Assembly (NCBI RefSeq): GCF_025869345.1
Contig: NZ_JAOZVW010000004.1
Location: forward strand, 26,128-90,127
Direction of reading: 5' to 3'
Length of the DNA stretch: 64,000 bases
From: Sphingopyxis sp.
Lineage (GTDB): Bacteria; Pseudomonadota; Alphaproteobacteria; Sphingomonadales; Sphingomonadaceae
Positions 46,035-54,723 of this stretch are shown piece after piece. The notes beneath the pieces are model-generated. The model ran no database searches. It saw only the letters and a program-made list of their open reading frames with translations, and had not been told where the DNA came from. The position numbers and the translations under genes are program-made. Each line of letters opens with the position of its first letter. Within the stretch, counting starts at the first letter, position 1.

Positions 46035-46120
46035 GTGTCCCCGCGAAGGCGGGGACCCATCTCCGGTCGGTTCAAAATAGGGCGGGCCGGAGATGGCCCC
46101 CCGCCTGCGCGGGGGAACAC
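46035..46120. repeat. Palindromic intergenic repeat, family A copy 3
   Basis: Arms GTGTCCCCGCGAAGGCGGGG (46035-46054) with ACCCATCTCCGG following, and the near complement at 46085-46120 (core GCGCAGGCGGGGGG on the minus strand, one base away from the usual GCGAAGG). The outer and inner flanks also pair imperfectly. Confidence 0.8.
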
Positions 46121-46189
46121 GGCTTCTTATAAAATCGACGCGATTAGTCCGAACCCGCACAGGTCGTGGCCAAGCGGCGCGGAAAAGCG

Positions 46190-47500
46190 TCAGTCGCTCA
46201 TGTCGAACCGCGCCTCGAAAGTCCGCGCCCGCCGCAATTCGGGAAAGAGCCACGACCAGAGCGCGGTGACGCCGATCGCCGCGGCGCCCCCGACGACGAC
46301 CGCGTTGATCGGCCCCAGCGCCGCCGCCATCGCGCCCGCGCGCATCTCGCCGAGCTCGTTCGAGGCCGAAATCGCCAGCCCCGACGCGGCGCTGACGCGG
46401 CCGCGCATATGGTCTGGAGTGTTGAGCTGGATCAGCGTGCCGCGCACGAAGACCGAGAACATATCGGCCGCGCCCATCAGGACGAGCAGCGCCAGCGAGA
46501 GCAGGAGGTTGGTGGAAAAGCCGAAGGCCACCGTCCCGGCGCCGAACACCGCGACCGCCCACAGCATCTTGACCCCGACGTTGCGCTCGATCGGGCGGAT
46601 GGCGAGTCCGAGCGCGACGACCGCGGCCCCGACCGCCGGTGCGGCGCGCAGAAGGCCGAGTCCTTCGGAGCCGACATGCAATATGTCGCGGGCATAGACG
46701 GGCAGCATCGCGGTCGCGCCCGACAGGATGACCGCGAACAGGTCGAGCGTAATCGTGCCGAGCAGGAAGCGCTCGGCCCACACGAATTGCAGGCCGTCGA
46801 CCATTTCGCGCAGCGGATGGCGGCGCACCTCGGCGGGCGGCGGCAGCACGGGCCGCACCCGGCTGATCGTCCAGGCCGAGATGACGAGGAGGATCGCGGC
46901 GAAGATATAGACCGACGTCGGATGCGCGGCATAGAGCAGCCCGCCTGCCGCCGGGCCGATCACCGACGCCGATTGCCAGGCGATGCTGCTCATCGCGATC
47001 GCGCGGGGCAGGATCGCGGGCGGGACGATATTGGGCGCGATCGCGCTCATCGCCGGGCCCGAAAAGACGCGCGCGACGCCGTGCATGGCGGCGAGGCCGA
47101 ACAGCAGGGAAAGCGTCAGCCCGCCGCTCCAGGTGAACCAGCCGAGCGCCGCCGCAATCCCGAAATCGATGGCGTTGGAAAAGATCGCGACGCTGCGCCG
47201 CTCGAAGCGGTCGGCGGCCCAGCCCGCGACGGGGGTCAAGAGCGCGATCGGCACGAACTGGACGAGCCCGAGCAGGCCGAGCTGGAACGACGCTTCCTTG
47301 ATCGTCATGCCATAGTCGGTGCGCGCGGTGTCGTAGAGCTGATACCCGATCACCACGACCACCGCGATCGTCGCCATCACCGCGGTGAAGCGCGCGATCC
47401 AGTAATAGCGATAATCGGGGATGCTGAGCGGGGAGGGGTCGAGGATCGCCGGACCCGGCATTTCCGGTTCTTCGCCGTCGGGGGGGAATATCGTCGCCAT
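46190..47500 (-). CDS. MFS transporter, EntS/MFS_3-type exporter
   Basis: A 436-residue membrane protein with about 12 helices. PDYRYYWIARFTAVMATIAV, FVPIALLTPVAGWAADRFER (motif A as GWAADRFERR), GPAMSAIAPNIVPP, and VRGTLIQLNTPDHMRGRVSA are typical of the MFS_3 group, which includes the enterobactin exporter EntS and various drug/macrolide efflux proteins. Substrate cannot be assigned. ATG 47500 is followed by a hydrophilic leader of about 28 residues. It is divergent from the DUF885 gene. Confidence 0.9.
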   Translation of the reverse strand: MATIFPPDGEEPEMPGPAILDPSPLSIPDYRYYWIARFTAVMATIAVVVVIGYQLYDTARTDYGMTIKEASFQLGLLGLVQFVPIALLTPVAGWAADRFERRSVAIFSNAIDFGIAAALGWFTWSGGLTLSLLFGLAAMHGVARVFSGPAMSAIAPNIVPPAILPRAIAMSSIAWQSASVIGPAAGGLLYAAHPTSVYIFAAILLVISAWTISRVRPVLPPPAEVRRHPLREMVDGLQFVWAERFLLGTITLDLFAVILSGATAMLPVYARDILHVGSEGLGLLRAAPAVGAAVVALGLAIRPIERNVGVKMLWAVAVFGAGTVAFGFSTNLLLSLALLVLMGAADMFSVFVRGTLIQLNTPDHMRGRVSAASGLAISASNELGEMRAGAMAAALGPINAVVVGGAAAIGVTALWSWLFPELRRARTFEARFDMSD

Positions 47501-47627
47501 CGGCCCTACGCCCTAGAGGGGAATTCGCCTCTGTCCAGAGCGCATGACCATGCCGTTCGTCGATTAACGGGTGTCATTCGTCGGACGCGGTGGCAGAAAC
47601 CCGCCATCGATTGAGGGAGACTATCGA

Positions 47628-49349
47628 ATGACACGTCAATTTGCCCGCTTCGGCGGTGCCGCCATGGCCGCGGCGCTGCTCGTCCTCACCGCCTGCAACG
47701 CATCGGGCGACAAGCCCGCGTCGGGATCGGACGCGAAGAGCTGGACCGAATTTCGCGACAATTTCCTTGCGGGCTATTTCCCGCTCAACCCCAATTTCGC
47801 GGTCTATCAGGGCAAGCATGAATTTGACGGCCAGCTTCCCGACTGGTCGGCCGACGGCCTTCAGAAACAGATCGCGTTCCTGGAGAAGACGATCGCCGAC
47901 GCCAAGGCGTTCGACGGCAAGATGACCGATGCCGAGAAGTTCGAGCGCGATTATCTGGTCCATGTCGCGCAGGGGCAGCTCTTCTTCCTGAAGGACGCCG
48001 ATTTCCCGCACAAGAACCCGGCCTATTATGTCGGGCAGCTCGACCCCAACGTCTATGTCTCGCGGCCCTATGCCGATGCGCCGACGCGGATGAAGGCGTT
48101 CATCGCCTATGCGCAGAAGGTTCCGGCGGCGGCCGAGCAGATCAAGGCGAACATCAAGCTGCCGCTGCCCGCGACCTTCGTCAAATACGGCACCGCGGGC
48201 TTCGGCGGTTTCGCCGACTATTATACCGGCGACGCCAAGAAGGCCTTTGCCGAAGTCAAGGACCCCGAGCTTCAGAAGCAGTTCGACGAGGCGGCGGCCA
48301 AGGCCGCGGCGGCGATGAAGGATCTCGCCGCCTATATCGGCTCGAAACCCGGCACGACGGACGGCTACGCGCTCGGTGCCGACAAGTTCGCGAAGATGAT
48401 CCTGACCAACGAAGCGGTCGACACGGCGCTGGATGAGCTGGAGCGCATCGGCCAGGCCGACCTCAAACGCAATCAGGATGCGCTGAAGGCCGCCTGCGCG
48501 ACTTACGCCGCCGGCATGACGATCGCCGATTGCATGAAGAAGATGAACGACGACAAGCCCGAGGGCGGCCCGGTCGCCGAGGCGCGGCGCCAGCTTCCGG
48601 CGCTGCGCGCCTTCATCGTCGAAAAGGACCTCGTCTCGATTCCCGGCACCGAGCAGGCCAAGGTCGAGGAATCGCCGCCCTACAACCGCCAGAATAGCGC
48701 CTATATCGACATTCCGGGGCCGTATGAGAAAGGTCTGCCGTCGGTCTTCTATATCTCGCCGCCCGACCCGAGCTGGGACAAGGCGACGCAGGATGCGTTC
48801 GTTCCGGGCAAGAAGGACCTGCTCTTCACCTCGGTCCACGAGGTGTGGCCGGGTCACTTCCTCAATTTCCTCCACGCGAACCGCGCGGAAAGCATCTTCG
48901 GCAAATTGTTCGTCGGCTATGCCTTCGCCGAGGGCTGGGCGCATTATACCGAGGAGATGATGTGGGATGCGGGGCTCGGCAACGGCGACCCCGAAACGCA
49001 TATCGGTCAGTTGTCGAACGCGCTGCTGCGCGACTGCCGCTTCATCTCGGCGATCGGGCTCCACACCAAGGGGATGACCGTCGCGGACTCGGAAAAGCTG
49101 TTCAAGGATCAATGCTATCAGGACGAAGGCAACGCCCGCCAGCAGGCGGCGCGCGGCACATATGATCCGCTCTATCTCAACTATACGATGGGCAAGCTGA
49201 TGATCCGCAAGCTGCGCGACGACTGGACCAAGGGGGACAGGACGAAGTGGAAAGCGTTCCACGACGAATTCCTCTCATACGGCGGCCCGCCGATCCCGAT
49301 GGTGCGCGCCGCGATGATGAAGGAGGACTCGCCGAAGGCGGTCTTCTGA
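47628..49349 (+). CDS. DUF885-family lipoprotein, putative metallo-hydrolase
   Basis: About 573 residues. A lipoprotein signal (AAALLVLTAC, lipobox LTAC) anchors it in the envelope. The DUF885 hallmarks are TSVHEVWPGHFLNFLHANRA (HEVxPGH), FVGYAFAEGWAHYTEEMMWD (EGWAxY) and a C-terminal ARGTYDPLYLNYTMGKLMIR block. The His/Glu pattern points to a zinc peptidase-like activity, not proved for the family. GAGGGAGA lies ahead of ATG 47628, which is chosen over the start at 47571. It precedes the TIR gene by 52 bp on the same strand. Confidence 0.92.
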   Translation: MTRQFARFGGAAMAAALLVLTACNASGDKPASGSDAKSWTEFRDNFLAGYFPLNPNFAVYQGKHEFDGQLPDWSADGLQKQIAFLEKTIADAKAFDGKMTDAEKFERDYLVHVAQGQLFFLKDADFPHKNPAYYVGQLDPNVYVSRPYADAPTRMKAFIAYAQKVPAAAEQIKANIKLPLPATFVKYGTAGFGGFADYYTGDAKKAFAEVKDPELQKQFDEAAAKAAAAMKDLAAYIGSKPGTTDGYALGADKFAKMILTNEAVDTALDELERIGQADLKRNQDALKAACATYAAGMTIADCMKKMNDDKPEGGPVAEARRQLPALRAFIVEKDLVSIPGTEQAKVEESPPYNRQNSAYIDIPGPYEKGLPSVFYISPPDPSWDKATQDAFVPGKKDLLFTSVHEVWPGHFLNFLHANRAESIFGKLFVGYAFAEGWAHYTEEMMWDAGLGNGDPETHIGQLSNALLRDCRFISAIGLHTKGMTVADSEKLFKDQCYQDEGNARQQAARGTYDPLYLNYTMGKLMIRKLRDDWTKGDRTKWKAFHDEFLSYGGPPIPMVRAAMMKEDSPKAVF

Positions 49350-49401
49350 GGCTGGCGAATCGAATGACCCCCGGCTAGCCTCTCACCAAAGGGGCTAGCC
49401 G

Positions 49402-50547
49402 ATGGTCGATGTCTTCATTTCCTATTCGCGCGACAACAAGGCGCGCGTGGCCGAGATCGCCGAGGCGGTCGCGGCGGCGGGCTATGACGTCTGGTGGGAC
49501 GCCGAACTGCCGCCGCATCGCTCCTACGGCGATGTGATCACCGAAAAGATCGGCAGCGCCAAGGCGGCGATCGTCGTCTGGTCGCAGACCTCGGCGCAAT
49601 CCGAATGGGTGCGCGCCGAGGCCGATGTCGCGCGCAACCAGAAAAAGCTGGTGCAGACGTCGATCGACGATGTGATGCCGCCGCTGCCCTTCAACCAGAT
49701 TCAATTCGCCGAACTCGCCGACTGGAACGGCGAGCCCGACCATCGCGGCTGGCGCAAGGTGATGATGAGCCTGGAGGAGCTGTGCGGACGGGAGGCGGCG
49801 CCTGCGGCCGCCTCGCAGCCCGCACCGCCCAGACCGGCTGCGGCCGACCGGCAGGAGCCCCCCCCGGCCCGAAAGCCATCTTTCCTGCCATGGGCGCTGC
49901 TGGGGCTTGCGGTCGTTGCCGTCGCCCTGCTCGCGTGGAAACTGCTTCAGCCGTCGCCCGAACCCGCGACGGCGGCGGCGCCCACCGAAACCACGGCGGC
50001 CCCCAAGGAAGCGGATGCAAGAGCGACACCGGTCGCCACGTCGCCCGCAGAGGCCTTCACGCTGGCGGCGGTGATCGACGATCCCGACGGCTTCACCAAC
50101 ATCCGCTCGGGGCGGAGTGCCAAGGCGGCAATCATCGGCAAGGTGCTCGAGGGCGAAAAATTCCTGACTTATCAGCAACCCGGTTCATGGTGGCGGGTGC
50201 GCAAGGCCGACGGCACCACCGGATATATGTTCCGCAAATATATCCGGCTGATCGAAGGGGGAGGGCCTCCGCCGCCGCCCGCCGACACGGGCAAGGGCGC
50301 GATCATCGCCGATTCCTCGACGCGCGCGCTGACCGCGGCCGATGTCGCGGGCCTCACCCCGGAGCAGGCGCGGCTGGCGCGCAACGAGATTTTCGCGCGG
50401 CACGGCCTGCGCTTCAAGGACCCCGGCCTGCAAGCCTATTTCACGTCCTTGCCCTGGTATCGGCCGACCAGCGACAGCGTCGCGCTGTCGGCGGTCGAAA
50501 AGGCGAATGTCGCGCTGCTCCAATCGGCCGAAACCGCCGCGCAATGA
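49402..50547 (+). CDS. Membrane TIR-domain protein with SH3 and YARHG domains
   Basis: A 381-residue protein of four parts. Residues 1-128 are a TIR domain (VDVFISYSRDNKARVAEIAE, box 1; YDVWWDAELPPHRSYGDVI, BB-loop region; FNQIQFAELADW). A candidate catalytic Glu73 lies in SEWVRAEADV, the place of the NADase Glu in many bacterial TIRs. After a Pro/Ala-rich linker comes one transmembrane helix (161-180, LPWALLGLAVVAVALLAWK). Residues about 220-285 form an SH3-type domain (GFTNIRSGRSA; WWRVRKADGTTGYMFRKYI). Residues about 312-372 are a YARHG domain (LARNEIFARHGLRFKDPGLQ). With no signal peptide, TIR should face the cytoplasm and SH3/YARHG the periplasm. The stop overlaps the next gene as ATGA. 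Likely an envelope-sensing signalling or immune protein. Confidence 0.92.
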   Translation: MVDVFISYSRDNKARVAEIAEAVAAAGYDVWWDAELPPHRSYGDVITEKIGSAKAAIVVWSQTSAQSEWVRAEADVARNQKKLVQTSIDDVMPPLPFNQIQFAELADWNGEPDHRGWRKVMMSLEELCGREAAPAAASQPAPPRPAAADRQEPPPARKPSFLPWALLGLAVVAVALLAWKLLQPSPEPATAAAPTETTAAPKEADARATPVATSPAEAFTLAAVIDDPDGFTNIRSGRSAKAAIIGKVLEGEKFLTYQQPGSWWRVRKADGTTGYMFRKYIRLIEGGGPPPPPADTGKGAIIADSSTRALTAADVAGLTPEQARLARNEIFARHGLRFKDPGLQAYFTSLPWYRPTSDSVALSAVEKANVALLQSAETAAQ

Positions 50548-52319
50548 CGGCATCGGCCGCCGCCGTCGAAGCCGAGGTCGCGCACCGGCTGGGGCAGGGC
50601 GATGCGCTGAGCGCGTTCGACTGCGCGGCGGCGGCGCGGCGCGAGGGGATCGAGAGCCCGCGGCTGCGCTATCTGATGGTGCGCGCGCTCGCGGCGTCGG
50701 GCGACAGCCTCGGCGCGATGCACCTTTACGAACAACTCGACCTTGGCGCGACGGGCGATGTCGACAGCCTCGCGCTCGCCGGGCGCATCTGGAAGGACGA
50801 AGCCTTCGATCATGACGGCGACCAGCGCGCTGGTTTCCTGCGCAAGGCCGCCGCCGCCTATGACCATGCGTTTCAGGCATCGGGCGCCGATTTCCCGGCC
50901 ATCAACGCGGCCAGCCTGTATGCGATGCTCGGCGAGCGCGAGCGCGCGGCGGCGCTGGCCGAACCGATCGCGGCGCATGGCGCCGCCGACACTTATTGGG
51001 ATCAGGCGACGCTCGTCGAGGCGCTGCTGCTGCTCGGGCGCGGCGAGGAGGCGCTCGTCCATGCGCGCGGCGCCAATGCGCAGGCGGGAACGCGCGCGGG
51101 TGACCGCGCCTCGACCTGCCGCCAGATCGCCCGGCTTGCGGCCAGCGGCGCGATCGACGCGGGCGATGCGCAAGACATCGCCGCGCTGCTGCGTCCCGCG
51201 CCGGTCGGCGTCTATTGCGGCCGCATGTTCCGCGCGGGCGGGGCGGGGGAGGCGAATGCGGCGCGGGCGATCGCGGGGGCGCTTGACGCGCAGCCGCTTT
51301 CGGCGCTGATCGGCCCGCTGGCGTGCGGCGCCGACATCCTGTTCGCGGAGGCCGCGCTCGATCGCGGCATTGACCTGACCATCGTCCTGCCCTTTGCCGA
51401 GGATGATTTCATCGCCCAGTCGGTCCGGTCGGGCGGCGCCGAATGGCTTCCGCGCTATCGCCGCTGCCGCGACGGCGCCGCGATGGTCCATTTCGCGAGC
51501 AACGCGGGCTATGTCAGCGACGATTGCCAGTTCATCCTCGGCTCGCACACCGCGATGGGGCTTGCCAGGCTGCGCGCGCGCGAACTCGAAACCGCCGCGA
51601 TCCAGCTTGCGGTGGTCGATCCGGCGGTCGCCGCGCGTTCGGGGGCGGAGATTGCCGGAACCAACGCCGATATCGCGCTCTGGCAGGGCGGGGGCGGGGA
51701 GACGCGGACGATCCCGGTCGGCGATCTCGACCGCAATCTCGATTTTCCGCCGGCGCCGAAACCGCCCGCAGGCACGCAGCGGGGTCTCTACGCGATATTG
51801 TTCGCCGATTTCGCGGGCTTTTCGAAGCTCGGCGAGGCCGAACTGCCGGTCTTCGCGCACGAGGTGATGGGCGGCATCGGCCGCATCCTCGACGGGTTCG
51901 GCGACGCCGTGCTGTTCCGCAACACCTGGGGCGACGCGGTCTATGCGGTGATCGACACCCCCGGCGCGGCGGCACGGATCGCGCTCGCGATGCAGGAACG
52001 GCTCAACGTGCTGCCCCCGGGGCTGCGGCTGGAGGGGCATAAGGCGGGGATGCGCACCGGCATCCACTTCGGTCCGATCTATCGCGGGATCGACCCGGTG
52101 GTCGGCAACGAGCTGTGGTACGGCACCGAGGTTACGCGCACCGCGCGGATCGAGCCGGTGACATTGGTCGGGCAGGTCTATTGCACCCAGCCGCTCGCCG
52201 CGATGCTCGCGCTCGACAATGCGCGCGATTTCGACTGCGATTATGTCGGCAAGGTCGGGCTTGCCAAGGATTATGGCGAACTCGCGCTCTATCGCCTCTC
52301 CCGCCGCTCAGGCGGCTGA
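50544..52319 (+). CDS. TPR/SLOG-like protein with class III nucleotide cyclase domain
   Basis: A 591-residue cytoplasmic protein. Residues 1 to about 215 are alpha-helical, TPR-like (YLMVRALAASGDSLGAMHLY; INAASLYAMLGERERAAALA; LVEALLLLGRGEEALVHARG). Residues about 220-380 look like a SLOG/TRAFs-binding-associated fold (VGVYCGRMF; IGPLACGADILFAEAALDRG; IVLPFAEDDFIAQSV). Residues about 413-590 are a class III cyclase domain: metal Asp422 (LFADFAGFSKLG) and Asp464 (NTWGDAVYAV), and Arg535 in EVTRTARIEP. The residue usually Lys for purine choice is Asn460, and the usual Asn before Arg535 is Thr531, so activity or substrate may differ. ATG overlaps the TIR stop; the 3' end overlaps the convergent rsmB by 12 bp. 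Confidence 0.88.
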   Translation: MTASAAAVEAEVAHRLGQGDALSAFDCAAAARREGIESPRLRYLMVRALAASGDSLGAMHLYEQLDLGATGDVDSLALAGRIWKDEAFDHDGDQRAGFLRKAAAAYDHAFQASGADFPAINAASLYAMLGERERAAALAEPIAAHGAADTYWDQATLVEALLLLGRGEEALVHARGANAQAGTRAGDRASTCRQIARLAASGAIDAGDAQDIAALLRPAPVGVYCGRMFRAGGAGEANAARAIAGALDAQPLSALIGPLACGADILFAEAALDRGIDLTIVLPFAEDDFIAQSVRSGGAEWLPRYRRCRDGAAMVHFASNAGYVSDDCQFILGSHTAMGLARLRARELETAAIQLAVVDPAVAARSGAEIAGTNADIALWQGGGGETRTIPVGDLDRNLDFPPAPKPPAGTQRGLYAILFADFAGFSKLGEAELPVFAHEVMGGIGRILDGFGDAVLFRNTWGDAVYAVIDTPGAAARIALAMQERLNVLPPGLRLEGHKAGMRTGIHFGPIYRGIDPVVGNELWYGTEVTRTARIEPVTLVGQVYCTQPLAAMLALDNARDFDCDYVGKVGLAKDYGELALYRLSRRSGG

Positions 52320-53603
52320 CGGTGCGCGCAGCCGGGCGATGAAGAAGCCGTCGAGCCCGCCAGCACCGGTGAGTATGCCGGGCAGCGTGCGCACGAAACC
52401 GCTGTCGTCGGGGACGATGCCGCCGGGCAATTCGTCGGGCGTCACCGGGGCGATGGCCCAATCGCGATGCCAGTCGAGAAAGGCCGCGACCTGATCTTCC
52501 CCCTCGGCGCGTTCGAGCGAGCAGGTCGCATAGATCAACGTGCCGCCGGGCTTGACCCATTGTGCGGCGCGCGCCAGCAGTTCGCCCTGCAATTCGGCCA
52601 TCTCTTCGATCTGGCGCGGCTCAACGCGGTGCAGCACGTCGGGATGGCGGCGAAAAATTCCCGTCGCCGAGCAGGGCGCGTCGAGCAGCACCGCGTCGGC
52701 AGGGGTATCGGGCTGCCATCGGCGAATATCGCCCTGGACGATCTCGGCGCGGAGGCCGGTTCGCGCCAGATTGTCCGAAAGCCGCCCCAGCCGCTTGGCG
52801 CTCGAATCGACCGCGACGACATGCCAGCCCGCCGCCGCAAGCTGCATCGTCTTGCCGCCGGGCGCGGCGCAGAGGTCGAGCAGGCTTTGCCCGTTCCCCG
52901 GCCCCAAAAGCCGCGCGGGAAGGCTCGCCGCGAGATCCTGCACCCACCAGCCGCCTTCGCGATAGCCAGGCATCGCCTCGACCGCCTGACCGCGCGGCAG
53001 GCGGCGGTGGAGGGGGGCGAGCGCGGTCGCCTCGGCCCAGTCCTCACCGTCGGGTTCGGCGGCGAAGCTGAGGTCGATCGGCGGCGGCGCGCTCCATGCC
53101 GTCGCGGCGGCGGCGGCGATCGCGTCGCCCCACTCTGCCGCCCAGCGCTCGGCGACCGCTTCGGGCAGGCTGGCGCTCTCGGGCAGGCTCCACTCTTCCT
53201 GCTGGGCGCGCGACAGGAGCGCGTGGACGAGGCGGCGCGGACCGCCCGCAACGAGCGGCAGCGCGGTCGATACGACGGCGTGCGGCGATGTCTTGAGGAC
53301 GAGCAATTGCGCCAGCGCCAGCCGCAGCACCGCGCGCGACTTGACGTCTTCGGGCAGGGCCTGTTCGGTCGCGCCGTCGATCAGCGCATCGATGTCGCTC
53401 ATCCAGCGCAGGGTTTCGGATGCGATGGCGATGGCGAAGCCGCGGTCGGCGGGCGGCAGGCCCTGCGTCGCGGCGTGCGCTGCGATGTCGAGCGGGTCGC
53501 CGCGCCGCAGAACGGCATCGAGCAGGCGCAGCGCGGCGCGCCGCGATGCCGTGCCCGGCGGATCGGTTTCGGCCGGGCGGCGGCGTTTTCTAGGATCGGC
53601 CAT
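52308..53603 (-). CDS. rsmB: RsmB-type rRNA (cytosine-C5) methyltransferase
   Basis: A 431-residue NOL1/NOP2/Sun family enzyme. The N-terminal NusB-like helical domain (ASRRAALRLLDAVLRRGDPL; IAIASETLRWMSDIDALIDG; PEDVKSRAVLRLALAQLLVL) is followed by the SAM-binding core SLLDLCAAPGGKTMQLAAAG, motif IV LLDAPCSATGIFRRHPDV and motif VI IYATCSLERAEGEDQV with the two catalytic Cys residues. It methylates 16S rRNA cytosine 967 in E. coli. ATG 53603 is chosen because the N-terminal domain starts right after; the open frame extends upstream. Confidence 0.93.
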   Translation of the reverse strand: MADPRKRRRPAETDPPGTASRRAALRLLDAVLRRGDPLDIAAHAATQGLPPADRGFAIAIASETLRWMSDIDALIDGATEQALPEDVKSRAVLRLALAQLLVLKTSPHAVVSTALPLVAGGPRRLVHALLSRAQQEEWSLPESASLPEAVAERWAAEWGDAIAAAAATAWSAPPPIDLSFAAEPDGEDWAEATALAPLHRRLPRGQAVEAMPGYREGGWWVQDLAASLPARLLGPGNGQSLLDLCAAPGGKTMQLAAAGWHVVAVDSSAKRLGRLSDNLARTGLRAEIVQGDIRRWQPDTPADAVLLDAPCSATGIFRRHPDVLHRVEPRQIEEMAELQGELLARAAQWVKPGGTLIYATCSLERAEGEDQVAAFLDWHRDWAIAPVTPDELPGGIVPDDSGFVRTLPGILTGAGGLDGFFIARLRAPSAA

Positions 53604-53661
53604 GGCTTTCCATCCCGTTATGGCTGGCGCGGAGCAAGCGAAATCCTGTAGGAGGGGCGCC

Positions 53662-53868
53662 ATGGCCACGAATGATGATAGGATGATGGGCGGAACGCCG
53701 CGCGCAACGCGGCGTCCGGCGCATGTGAAACCGCCCGCGAACTGGACGAACAGCCCGCTGCCCGAACCCCTGCCGCCCCGCGAGGACAAGGCCGAGGATC
53801 AGCCAGGCGGGCGCAATCCCGTGCGCTATGGCGACTGGGAGCTGAAAGGGCTCGCGATCGATTTTTGA
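53662..53868 (+). CDS. DUF1674 protein (SdhAF4-like)
   Basis: A 68-residue protein ending NPVRYGDWELKGLAIDF, the hallmark of DUF1674/SdhAF4, whose eukaryotic members protect and assemble flavinylated SdhA of succinate dehydrogenase. The N-terminal half is Pro-rich (VKPPANWTNSPLPEPLPP) and unconserved. AGGAGG lies 7 nt before ATG 53662, so the gene is real although short. It is divergent from rsmB with a 58-bp gap. Confidence 0.88.
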   Translation: MATNDDRMMGGTPRATRRPAHVKPPANWTNSPLPEPLPPREDKAEDQPGGRNPVRYGDWELKGLAIDF

Positions 53869-53946
53869 GGGCGTCCGGCGGGACCAGGGCCGCAAGCGCG
53901 GAGCGGTTCGGCTCCGGCGCTCGCGGCGATGATCCCGGCTTTTCCG

Positions 53947-54723
53947 TCAGACCGCCGGAACCTGGACCAGTTCCGGCACCCGGCCCGACTTCACCTGCTC
54001 GGCAAAGACTTCGCGCATCAGCTGAAGCGAGAAGAGGTGGGCGAAGATCAGGCCGAGGATGCCGTTCTGCATCATCTTGCGCAGCACGTCGCCGCGCAGT
54101 TCGCGCAGCTTGTTCTCATCGACCATCTGGAAGCCGCGATAGACATAGGGCTTGTCGCTGCCTTCGGGTTGAATCGCGACTTCGCCGTCCATCAGCAGAT
54201 CGGCCTTCTTGAGCTCTTCCATGAAAAAGCCGGTGCGCTGGCCCGCTTCCTCGAAATTCTTGCAGAATTCGAGGATCGCGTTGACCGGCTCGGTCGGCTT
54301 GCCGTCTTCGAACAGCGCGTCGCCATCCTCGAACTTGCCGATCGCGGCCGACGTCGGGTCGAAGCACAGCGACAGTTCCTCGCTGTCGGGGTTCAGCCGC
54401 GCGAGAAGGAAGGGATAGCGGCGGATATAGGCCGGGACATAGACCGGATTGAGCAGCTTGCCGTCGCTATCGACGAACGTGTTCACGCCCTCGTTGAGCC
54501 CCATCAGCGCCAGCGGCACCGGATTGTCACCCGCCGAAAAGACGATCGGATAGAAACGGCAGGCCGACACGAACTCGTCCGACGTCAGCGGCACCGCGTG
54601 CTGGTTGACCAGGAACCCCGCATTGTCGAGCGGGCGGGCGCGGAAATCGGCATGGTCGACGCTCGAAAGCGGAACGATGTCGTTATAGAAAATCGGCAGA
54701 TTGTTGGCGGGCGCGGTGGCCAT
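53947..54723 (-). CDS. SapC family protein
   Basis: A 258-residue protein of the SapC (PF07277) family. Conserved stretches are LPIFYNDIVPLSSVDHADFR, LPLTSDEF-like VPLTSDEFVSACRFYPIVFS, VPAYIRRYPFLLARL and FVDSDGKLL. The family is named after a Campylobacter S-layer-related protein, but in sphingomonads and Caulobacter it often sits by TonB-receptor and polysaccharide genes; function is unproven. ATG 54723 has GGAG 7 nt upstream. Confidence 0.9.
   Translation of the reverse strand: MATAPANNLPIFYNDIVPLSSVDHADFRARPLDNAGFLVNQHAVPLTSDEFVSACRFYPIVFSAGDNPVPLALMGLNEGVNTFVDSDGKLLNPVYVPAYIRRYPFLLARLNPDSEELSLCFDPTSAAIGKFEDGDALFEDGKPTEPVNAILEFCKNFEEAGQRTGFFMEELKKADLLMDGEVAIQPEGSDKPYVYRGFQMVDENKLRELRGDVLRKMMQNGILGLIFAHLFSLQLMREVFAEQVKSGRVPELVQVPAV

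Larger units (their letters stand above)
45867..46189. other. Intergenic region with promoter and family A repeat
   Basis: About 320 bp between the alpha/beta hydrolase start and the 3' end of the MFS exporter. It contains an AT-rich promoter-like stretch (45919-45946) and a family A palindrome (46035-46120). No gene is supported. Confidence 0.55.

Noticed and set aside
46035-46120. Repeated CCCCGCGAAGGCGGGG units considered as a CRISPR array.
   Set aside because: Copies are inverted pairs scattered over the window, not regularly spaced direct repeats, and no cas gene is present.
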